DNA from: Phycisphaerae bacterium
GTDB lineage: Bacteria; Planctomycetota; Phycisphaerae; UBA1845
DNA length: 57,691 nt
Direction of reading: 5' to 3'
NCBI GenBank assembly: GCA_029260135.1
Contig: JAJDDV010000069.1
Coordinates: forward strand, 1-57,691
How positions within the stretch are numbered: position 1 is the first letter of the stretch; every line of letters starts with the position of its first letter. Of this stretch, positions 9,701 to 15,748 are shown one piece after another. Under the pieces are notes generated by a model. That model saw nothing but the letters and a program-made list of their open reading frames with translations. It was not told the DNA's origin and did no database searches. A program made the translations under genes and the position numbers.

Positions 9701-11623
9701 GTCGCCCGCCGTGGCAACGCTCGTCCAGTCGCCCCAGGCGGTGATCGTGGTCGCTGTATTGTCGACGATCACCGTCTGAAGGTATTGCGAAGCACTATCT
9801 GGATTGACCAATCGGTCCTTTAGCGCCCCAAGATCGAAAGCTGCATTGCAGTCGATAAAGGTCGTCTGAAACGTGTCTGCGTCATAGCATACGGCGGCAC
9901 CGCCGCAGGAAGAGTCACAGGCCGTGCTGTTGTCCCAGGTTCCGCCAGGCAGCGATGCGCCCTTGAACGTGGGGTCGACGCATGAAGCGGGGTTGGTCTG
10001 GCCCATGCAGCAGTCGGTCCATACGGTTTGGCCATCTTCGATCGAGCAACGATCGATGGTGGCGTAGTTGGACGTGAACTGAACATCCATTCCAGTGCTT
10101 GCGCCGTCCGTGTTGGCCCACAGCACAGAGTTGAACAGGAAGAGTGGTTTCGCCACCAGGCTCCGCGCCCAGATGCCCCCACCCTGGTGGCTGGCGTGGT
10201 TCCCACTGAACGTACAGTTCCTCAGCGGTGGCAGCCAGGAGGTATAAGGGCCCACCAAACCCCGCTGGTCGATGACATACAGGCCACCGCCGCCATCATC
10301 TGTCCCCGATCCGAATGCGGCATTTCCAGAAAACAGGCAATTGACAAACGCCGTCTTTGTGTTTGAGTTCCAATTGGGAAACCGCTCGAGTGCATTGTCG
10401 AGATAGGCCCCACCTCCACGCTCACCGGACTGGTTTCCCACAAATATGCCGTTGACGATGAACGGGGCACCACCTCCATATCCGGTATCGGGTGTGGGAT
10501 CGCCGGGGACTTCGCCGCTCACGTGGATTCCGCCTCCTCTTTCGCTGGCGGAATTGCCAACAAGTACACAGTTCTTTGCTGCCACTGAACGGTATCCGCC
10601 CCCAAAGAACTGGGACCAGGCACCACCCCTTCTGGCTTGATTGCCCACGAAGACACAACGGTCCAAACTTGCCCACGCTAAGTAGGCGCCGCCGCCAAGG
10701 CGGAATGCTGTATTGTGCGCAAGGACGCAGTCGGTGTACTCTGACTGCCCGGATGACCAAATTGCCCCGCCATCAGTTCCCGTAGCGGTGTTGCGGCTGA
10801 AGACACACCTCTGAAAAACAAGACCCGCCATTGCGAGTTGGATCGCCCCACCCCCCGACGCAGAGTTGTTGTCGAAACGGCAATCGTCGAAAGCCAAGCT
10901 GGTGGAGCCATTACTGGGGGAGATGTCGGCTGCAAAGACGGCTCCGCCCCACCCGACGGCATTGTTGGCATGGAAGCGGCAATTGCTGACGGTGGCAACA
11001 GCCGCAACGGGCGCCGTGGAATAGCCAATCCGCAGCCCCGCACCCCGCTTCGTCGCGTTCGAGGGTCCATCCGCGAAACCGGCCGTCACGGTGAACCCGT
11101 CAAGCGTTGCCGCGCTGATGAGCCCCGCGTCATAAAGGAGCACATTGTAGCTGTTTTCAGCGTTCGAGCCGCCGGTATGATCGTCCTGGAGTAGGTCGCC
11201 GGAGAGCGTGGTCTCATTGGCCGCGAAATCCCGGGTGCCAAGGTCAAACGTCGCTGGGTCCTCGTTTCCGGCGAAACCGCCGTAGACCGCCACGCCATCC
11301 TTCAGGTCGAAAGTGGCGGCGCGATCAGCAGTGTGCGCGCAGTTGGGGACGTCGTAGTCGGGAAGATACGTCCCAGCCGCGACCCAGACTTCGTGGCCCG
11401 AGCCCAGGCTCGCATTCTCCAGCGCGGCCTGAAGCTCCGTGAACGCCAGGGCCCAGGATGTGCCGGTGCAGCAGTTCGTCGAACAGCCACACGAGGAATC
11501 ACAGGTTGCATTCGCATCGACGTACCACGTCGTCTGCGCGTCGGCCGAGCCGAAGAGTGCACCGAAAGAGACCGCGGCTGCCATCAAGATCGAACTGACT
11601 GTTTGCGTCCACTTGGCCGTCAT
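3749..11623 (-). CDS. Giant secreted multidomain protein: two beta-helix regions, Cys-rich metal-binding-like repeats, dockerin-like C-terminus
   Basis: The product has 2,624 residues. I start at the ATG at 11623 because GAGAGG lies about 9 bases upstream and it begins directly with a signal peptide (basic MTAKWTQ, hydrophobic core, cleavage near GSADAQ). Reading along it: residues 31-735 form a right-handed beta-helix region with YVDANATCDSSCG, VYGGFAGNE and many NCxFxxN-type turns. Residues about 740-1460 start with DADGDGYGDADPD and hold roughly nine copies of a Cys/Asp motif like CTDGVDNDCDGLADCDD, resembling MopE-type putative metal-binding repeats. Residues about 1463-1955 repeat the beta-helix opening (YVNASATCSSCNG, IYGGFIGDG) and end in MGVYERG. 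Residues 1960-2535 are beta-rich with internal similarity. Residues 2538-2624 are a dockerin-like tail (GDVCGSF, TDIVSIVDKFRNLP, EITDITRALDAFRG). It is probably an extracellular or surface protein, and metal binding is inferred. Two smaller secreted-protein genes lie just upstream on the same strand. Confidence 0.9.
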   Translation of the reverse strand: MTAKWTQTVSSILMAAAVSFGALFGSADAQTTWYVDANATCDSSCGCSTNCCTGTSWALAFTELQAALENASLGSGHEVWVAAGTYLPDYDVPNCAHTADRAATFDLKDGVAVYGGFAGNEDPATFDLGTRDFAANETTLSGDLLQDDHTGGSNAENSYNVLLYDAGLISAATLDGFTVTAGFADGPSNATKRGAGLRIGYSTAPVAAVATVSNCRFHANNAVGWGGAVFAADISPSNGSTSLAFDDCRFDNNSASGGGAIQLAMAGLVFQRCVFSRNTATGTDGGAIWSSGQSEYTDCVLAHNTAFRLGGGAYLAWASLDRCVFVGNQARRGGAWSQFFGGGYRSVAAKNCVLVGNSASERGGGIHVSGEVPGDPTPDTGYGGGAPFIVNGIFVGNQSGERGGGAYLDNALERFPNWNSNTKTAFVNCLFSGNAAFGSGTDDGGGGLYVIDQRGLVGPYTSWLPPLRNCTFSGNHASHQGGGIWARSLVAKPLFLFNSVLWANTDGASTGMDVQFTSNYATIDRCSIEDGQTVWTDCCMGQTNPASCVDPTFKGASLPGGTWDNSTACDSSCGGAAVCYDADTFQTTFIDCNAAFDLGALKDRLVNPDSASQYLQTVIVDNTATTITAWGDWTSVATAGDTYELYDYRLEQGSACVEEGDLSYVPDDLTDLDADGSTIGQRTPFDLDMKPRWADEPSILCGGTDTCNDGDPDRTCDADCFEEDLDLGAYEFCPTFCPDADGDGYGDADPDSWDGTSCLKPTTGTWYAWPDCTDCDDSSGTTHLGAAPNDDANACMKDDDGDGWGDSTPPPGVDAGTDCDDSAAAVHPGANEVCNNTPTDDDCDGDIDCDDVDCCGDTFCQAQYLAQHGAELLADCTDGCDNDGNEGADCADSDCFAHSLCRVCCDSSTGLPTCSGQLSGACTGTGYTEHNTGQGCEPTICCCHSNGFVDVLEQCCLDAGAQVIGASCAALPPTEAGLCSNGMDDDCDGQTDCDDGDCAGAAHCEACCEAAGSCREATEADCLGTTDTPMGVGTDCGGTEACCVSAGTCDNLNAPCCLSRGGTPLGPGTSCPPPTSESDCSDGLDNDCDGKVDCEDDTDCFADPACLPCCDPATLTCADVKVTDCAMPHYPGTGVDCGSTVMCCENGTCTELPEACCDATSNLGPGTCANDLPLSEGDCTDGVDNDCDGLADCDDVADCPPAACCGDGLCDATLGENNCGCPGDCLDPCDGVCCAATKETTCSNACQADCGQVLQQESACAGTGSVDEDCDGCVDTEDSDCSATEANCTDGIDNDCDGAIDCADPDCYSDPGCVACCDYSACLETTAAQCTSPFISAGTSSNCVGTSPCCIAGVCSDIDETCCTALGGVAWPLYSTCSGLPPAESDCYDGLDGEDCDGCVDLDDSDCGATELSCSDSVDNECDGCVDSVDADCGGRETDCSPTSGDEDCDGLFNCDDPDCRIRYVNASATCSSCNGGICDGTNWSCAYTALGDAIAEVQAATSACQITELWVADGIYTPGPVGAGGADDTFDLVNGLAIYGGFIGDGSYCFGGANDLQPCHASQDCAAPSLCLPGERSLTQRDPQGNLSILNGEINSNGMHDNVWHVVTSDGNDGTAVLDGFQIRFGYAANTSPNGPRGGGMLILNGGSPTVRDCAFWGNESEGAGGGVFIDGGGPEVSDCTFTSNVAVVGGAMYNDTASPALRACTFEVNQADLGGAMYNRAADVRAVNCLFEDRNEAREGGAIYNEASTVRLMNCLFQDNVATGDGGGAIANGVPSGSGSELEAVNCLFYGNEASGVSGTGEGGGLLIRGAGSTVRIFNSILWGNTHAAAGVADAQLTNLGQSAIVEYSCIMDQGPGDGIVYSGTGNIDENPQFTNTSSRDFHLKDNSPCVDVGANLRLIDMTATCGATPPCLTPEESCQPYGVCSLTLDYEGSDRVRNARPVIQSNGVLPAPVVDMGVYERGLIWWGIGMDFLGGAIPMTPPSPQARRPDAGAADTWLAISNLGSSGRDGVSFDVGSAEGLMLGWIPFAPFPVGAAVETRYLGAGNGAAEAWLGSSYLSQGLELELAVDFSQSGTTVYKVTVYDEGNLVAEFDNVSRPVVAVVGPSSTPNGVELSGVPVLAARWQWPAQSNFTVKDGAITLGAASGSVVEFRSGTSVSRPLMHVELLARDINEMSLIDSRLRQFGHTHSGLGEAHIRGVAGGQRLRIENIGSTGEDGVHIEYTSSLPDAAPVSASLWADWLSLSVTAIVDAAQMAISSVGELGALPEQQLCRAEITKTGGVAEILPDVSPLGTSSYTVTLLNHGSVVASAAGTDVAAQATEWPVGFSTGPAGAASWRMTLRFPEGGTIALTGGARVAADELRIEAVSATVLPGSVTAVELRLADLPPVTIIGESVATCTASTVPTAETIAGITYAKNRFLSFSAGDPGRNQAVRITFVDLPAPFDAWNGTALWVGPPSEVSENSGSVEPVAEFPNFNVATLQCDPHFSSWFDAGMIHVLHAGIVPLGTYDVQVIDDSCSVGLEPSFSAPLALNPPKWGDVCGSFDSATGAWTAPNGTVGVPTDIVSIVDKFRNLPTAPTKARTDLNPATPNLVIEITDITRALDAFRGLAYPFAPGPVPCS

Positions 11624-12303
11624 GATCTGACCCTCTCTACTGACCATACCCATTTGTACGTTTCCGAGCCGTCGCGCACGGTGGGCGCGTCAAGGGCACA
11701 CCGCCCCCGCGCGCGTGGCCTGGTTGTGACCGCACTTTTTCCGTCGGTCAGCTCGCCGACGAACTGCAGAACTCCTGTCGATCTCATCCCATGTGTTCAT
11801 CAGGACCAGGCCGACCGTCGAGTTCATCCGCCCCAGGTACTACCGCTGCGGGCCATAGAGGTTTAGACAGAATGCCCATTCGTTCGACCCGAAGCTACCA
11901 ACATACACATTTGAAACGTTCAATTCAAGAAGACACTTCACTTCTTGCGACGTAAAGAACAGCTTCAGTGATCTCCCAAGCTAACAGAGATACTACCTAC
12001 ACGCCGAGCGCGACCGCCCAACACAGCCTCCACATGACCTCGGTCGCCCGGGGAGTGCAGTCTGGGGTGGGCGCCAACAGTTCTCGAAGTCCCGTCGCAT
12101 CGACCACTGGGTACGTTTTGTACCTGGCGCTCCGATTGATTCGACGCATGTGTCTACGCAGTAGATCGTCATCGTACACCTCTACTACCACGCCGGGCAC
12201 CCAGGGTGAGGCCACGGAACGACCACCCGGCTGTTTCGTACACTGAAGATCATGCACACTTGCTCAGAGTAGGAACCAGAGCCAACGTCAGTCGCACCGA
12301 AGG
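11624..12303. other. Upstream region of the giant secreted protein gene; no gene seen
   Basis: About 680 bp separate two minus-strand secreted-protein genes. The small open frames in it lack ribosome binding sites and resemble nothing. The promoter of the giant gene presumably lies here, but I cannot point to a convincing -35/-10 pair. Confidence 0.4.
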
Positions 12304-13539
12304 CTACGGCGTAGGACCTGTGAACGCCCGCTGGAGCGCAGCCGCATCGTCGAGCCGGATCAGCCCGTCGCGCGTGAGGTCCACCTCGTCGCACGTCTCT
12401 CCGTCTTCACTTGTCGGGTCCGCAGTGACACACGCAACCATGGCTTTCCAGTCGGTGACATCCACGTCTCCGTCACCGTCGAGATCGTGCAGCAGTTCGA
12501 TGCCGTTGTCACACACATCCCCGGTTCCGTCACCATCCGTATCTTCCTGGAGCGCGTTGGCGACCCCACGACAGTTGTCGCACGCGTTGCCGAATCCATC
12601 GCCATCGCTGTCCAACTGGTGGACATTGGACTGCTCGGGACAGTTGTCGACCGCATCGGGAACACCGTCAAAGTCCGCGTCCGGGGTCGTGGCAACCAAC
12701 GGAACGATGGCGCTTCTTCCCACGTTGTAGTCTAGGGTCGAGTCCGGGCTGTTGAGCCAGCTCACCACCGCGACGGGACGGTACAGATCCCCCGCTCGTG
12801 CGTAGGCCAATCGGATGTCGAGCGACACCGGCTGTCCATGATGTGAATCGAAGAGCTTCTGAGCGATCTCGCCGACGACCATCCATCGGGGCAGAAGCAT
12901 CTGCGCATCCGGCATCGCGAATCGGGGCCAACGAAGCTGCATCCGAGCGATCTTTCCCGTATTGGAGACCGCCGCACGAAACTGAGATTCGAGAACCGGG
13001 TAACCGCCGATCTCGCGATGGAAGGTCACGAGTTGCTCGCACGGGTACGGTGCCCTCTCGATCCCCACCACTTCGTCGAACAGTATCTCCATGACCGTGG
13101 CAACGTGGGTCCGGCCGATTTCCTCTGCTGGCAATCCGAGCGACGCCGCGGCCGCCATCACCAGCTCCGTTGCCACAGCCTCCGGAATGGCGTCGAGCGG
13201 CGAGGTGTCATAGTCGAAGCGCCGGCGTTTGTTGACGTGGCGGATATGACCGAGAAACTTGTTGATCTTGACGACCTTCGTATCGCCGTGGTTGCGCGCA
13301 ATCGTCCATCGACCGCGATCTTCGCCTATTGCTGGCTGAGGTCGATCTTGTGCGGCGATCGCCACGTCCAAGACGGTCAGGTCAGCGATCCAGTCCGGAC
13401 CGGCGGAAACGGAAAGAATGTCCGGACCGTACGCGGGTAGTAGTTGTTCGACCTGTACGAGGTACTCTTCCTGTGCCACCGCGGTTCCTGCAGAGAGTAG
13501 TGCGGCCAAGGCCGGCAGATACATTGCATAGCGAGTCAT
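12304..13539 (-). CDS. Secreted protein with thrombospondin type 3-like repeats and dockerin-like C-terminus
   Basis: This 411-residue protein has a clear signal peptide (MTRYAMYLPALAALLSAG, cleavage near AVAQEE) and a good ribosome binding site (AAGGA about 9 bases before the ATG). The first 285 or so residues are a globular region I do not recognise; it contains WTIARNHGDTKVVKINKF and DYDTSPLDAIPEAVATEL. Residues about 285-350 carry calcium-binding thrombospondin type 3-like motifs (DADFDGVPDAVDNCPEQSN, DSDGDGFGNACDNC, DTDGDGTGDVCDN). The last 60 residues form a dockerin-like pair of Asp loops (DLDGDGDVDVTDWKAM and DLTRDGLIRLDDAAALQRAF). It is probably exported and calcium-stabilised. It sits 72 bp downstream of the DUF6345-like gene and may be co-transcribed with it. 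Confidence 0.85.
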   Translation of the reverse strand: MTRYAMYLPALAALLSAGTAVAQEEYLVQVEQLLPAYGPDILSVSAGPDWIADLTVLDVAIAAQDRPQPAIGEDRGRWTIARNHGDTKVVKINKFLGHIRHVNKRRRFDYDTSPLDAIPEAVATELVMAAAASLGLPAEEIGRTHVATVMEILFDEVVGIERAPYPCEQLVTFHREIGGYPVLESQFRAAVSNTGKIARMQLRWPRFAMPDAQMLLPRWMVVGEIAQKLFDSHHGQPVSLDIRLAYARAGDLYRPVAVVSWLNSPDSTLDYNVGRSAIVPLVATTPDADFDGVPDAVDNCPEQSNVHQLDSDGDGFGNACDNCRGVANALQEDTDGDGTGDVCDNGIELLHDLDGDGDVDVTDWKAMVACVTADPTSEDGETCDEVDLTRDGLIRLDDAAALQRAFTGPTP

Positions 13540-13611
13540 GGTTCACGTTCCTTTCGTGATCACTCGATCACACTGATCAAAACGGTTCTGCCCGGTTCCT
13601 TCGCCTACAAG

Positions 13612-14529
13612 TCAGCGTGGTAGCGCGCTCTCGTCGGCCGGGTCGCATCCCTTGATGTAGCGAGCGATATGTCGGCGACTGCTTCCGAACCCGAGATCAG
13701 TGAAGTTTCCTCGATTGTCGTACTCTTCATGGTTCAGCCGATGGCTGGCGTTCCGATCGCTCGTGCCTACTCCGCGAACCACTGGACACTGGTCGACCCG
13801 GCCGTAGTCCGCACCGCCCCGGAGATTTGTGTCGTAGAAGTTGTCGATCCATGCCTCGGCAATGCTGAGGTCGAACCCGTCGTCCGCGAGATTGCGGAAC
13901 CGGCCCTTATGGAGGATCGAGACCCAAGAAAGCCCGTGGAACCCGGTGATCTGATGTGCGCCATTGAGTGATGAGGACCACTCCGGCCACCACGACTCCC
14001 GATTCATGCTCTCACATGAATACAGGTGCAGGATCTCCAGATCGTCGTCACCCACGATGATCTCGTTCTGCCACAAGTCACAATCGGCTGCGCCGGGGCT
14101 GGATTCGTCTCTGCGCATGGCGGCGTTCCAGCGAAGGCCATTCGCATCGGCCCCATGTCCCGCGAACATCGAAACGTCGGCGTCATCGATGCCGTCGTGC
14201 GTATCATCATCACCCCAGGGCGAAAAGACCGTTGAGTCGGCAAAGTCGCTGTTTACGACGTTGCCGTCCTGGTAGAAGCCATCACGGTCCAACGCACCAG
14301 AATGCGCTCGTGAATTGGTGATCTCGTCGTACCATTTCTTGGTCAGGTTGTCGAAGGCGGACAGGTTACTACATCCGGTCTCGGCCACCGGATCCCAGGT
14401 GCAGCATCCACCATCCCACTTGGTGATAACCTGAACGAGCGCCTCGTTGTCTCCTGCGTGTGCAGATCCTCCCAGTAGGCCACACGTCAGACCAACCACG
14501 ACGCAGACAGTATGATTTCGCCTTGACAT
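13612..14529 (-). CDS. Secreted DUF6345-like protein with a caspase-type His-Gly/Cys pair
   Basis: The product has 305 residues from the ATG at 14529, which follows AGGGAGAG at good spacing; an earlier in-frame ATG lacks one. A signal peptide is evident (MSRRNH, hydrophobic stretch, cleavage near GSAHAG). The mature part reads like the DUF6345 group: VSMFAGHG at residues 119-126, LHLYSCES at 168-174 and HQITGFHGLSW at 192-202. His125-Gly126 after a hydrophobic strand and Cys172 after a second one match the dyad arrangement of clan CD cysteine peptidases (caspases, gingipains), so an exported peptidase is a reasonable inference. Activity is not established for this family as far as I know. There are several further Cys residues in the N-terminal third (GGCCTWDPVAETGC), and the C-terminus has no dockerin. 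Confidence 0.75.
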   Translation of the reverse strand: MSRRNHTVCVVVGLTCGLLGGSAHAGDNEALVQVITKWDGGCCTWDPVAETGCSNLSAFDNLTKKWYDEITNSRAHSGALDRDGFYQDGNVVNSDFADSTVFSPWGDDDTHDGIDDADVSMFAGHGADANGLRWNAAMRRDESSPGAADCDLWQNEIIVGDDDLEILHLYSCESMNRESWWPEWSSSLNGAHQITGFHGLSWVSILHKGRFRNLADDGFDLSIAEAWIDNFYDTNLRGGADYGRVDQCPVVRGVGTSDRNASHRLNHEEYDNRGNFTDLGFGSSRRHIARYIKGCDPADESALPR

Positions 14530-15142
14530 TTGAGCTCTCCCTGCCATGCGCGGCCGAGAGCGCGCCGAATCGTCGGCACTTGAGTTCGCCCTCGGACCGC
14601 TCCACCATCGAGATCTCCGCTGCCGCGGAAGAACAGGTCGTCCCGACGCACGTCCGACCTCGGACGGCGTACAGCCCTGGAAGTCGCGGTCTGACGGGTA
14701 TTGGTCCTGCGCAGACGGATTTCATCCGACTTCTTCCGGACACAACCCGCCGCCCTCTCCCGCCTGAATCTGACTCGACACGCATCGTGCTAATGGTGGC
14801 AGGTACCGGTCTGGAAATAGGATTCATAGCACTCGTAAAGATCTCGCGTCAGCGGATCGATGGTCGTGCACCAAGCTACGTATGCGTTCCCGTCTTCAGA
14901 ATGGGTACCGCCATACAATATTGGCGCTTTCCCGGACGATCTTTCACGGACTTTTCTCGAGTCGCGCTCCTGGGAGGTGGATCGCACCGTAATCCACCCT
15001 TCTTGAACGCCTTGGCCTGTCATACAGCACGCTGCGACCGGCGGTGTGGCAGGCGGTATGACAGTCAGAGATAAGCCTGGAAACTGGAACCCTGATCAGC
15101 TACACTGGAATCGCCATTCGGAAGGCTGGAGAGAGACGCCTG
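14530..15142. other. Divergent intergenic region between a secreted-protein gene and a sigma/kinase pair
   Basis: This 613-bp region feeds two divergent transcripts. It contains one clean inverted repeat at 14976-14998 (GGTGGAT, 9-base loop, ATCCACC), which might be an operator or a weak hairpin. Nothing codes convincingly here. The plus-strand sigma gene has GGAGAGAG shortly before its ATG. I could not assign a promoter with confidence. Confidence 0.45.
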
Positions 15143-15736
15143 ATGGACTGGGTGACGACCTCAACGATCCTCGAGAGACTCCACGACTTCAATAACAGAA
15201 GCGCGTGGGATCGCCTCGTGGGCCGATTCCGCACGCCGATCATCAGCTTCGCACTTCGTATGGGCCTAGGCCATCCGGACGCGGAAGACCTAGCGCAGGA
15301 GGCGTTGATGGCCTTCGCCGACAGCTATCGTGCGGGCAAATACGATCCTGCACGTGGTCGACTCAGCGATTGGCTCTTTGGCATCGCGTATCGCCAACTT
15401 CTTGGTACGCGCAAACAGTTGCGACGACGTGAAAGGAACGTGTCTTCTCTCGGCGAGGATGCATCGATCTTGGCGCAGATTCCGGATGAGGAGGCAGCGA
15501 CCAAGTCATGGAACGAGGAGTGGGCTCGGGCCGTTCTCCAAGCTTCCTTGACACGTGTCCGGCGCGAAGTCGAACCCACATCTATCCAGGCGTTCGAGTT
15601 GTACGCCCTCGCCAAGCAGCCGGCCGCGGACGTGGCTGCTCAGCTGGGGATTTCAAGGAACGCCGTCTTCATTGCCAAGCACAGAGTGCTCAAGCGCTTA
15701 CGGGAATTGCAGGAAGAGTACGAGCGAGTAGCGTGA
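15143..15736 (+). CDS. ECF-type RNA polymerase sigma factor
   Basis: The 197-residue protein has the two-domain build of extracytoplasmic-function sigma factors. Region 2 contains GHPDAEDLAQEALMAFADSY (the D-L-x-Q-E core) and the downstream helix DWLFGIAYRQLLGTRKQ. Region 4 is AADVAAQLGISRNAVFIAKHRVLKRLRE, a helix-turn-helix that would contact the -35 element. The start follows GGAGAGAG closely. The stop lies 12 bases before the start of a Ser/Thr kinase gene whose N-terminus looks like a zinc-type anti-sigma domain, so the two are very likely one operon and the kinase protein may restrain or modify this sigma factor. Confidence 0.9.
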   Translation: MDWVTTSTILERLHDFNNRSAWDRLVGRFRTPIISFALRMGLGHPDAEDLAQEALMAFADSYRAGKYDPARGRLSDWLFGIAYRQLLGTRKQLRRRERNVSSLGEDASILAQIPDEEAATKSWNEEWARAVLQASLTRVRREVEPTSIQAFELYALAKQPAADVAAQLGISRNAVFIAKHRVLKRLRELQEEYERVA

Positions 15737-15748
15737 GGAGATGAGCCC

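Noticed and set aside
14976..14998. Inverted repeat GGTGGAT/ATCCACC as a terminator
   Set aside because: It lies between divergent genes with no T-run, so a terminator is unlikely; kept only as a possible operator in the intergenic note.
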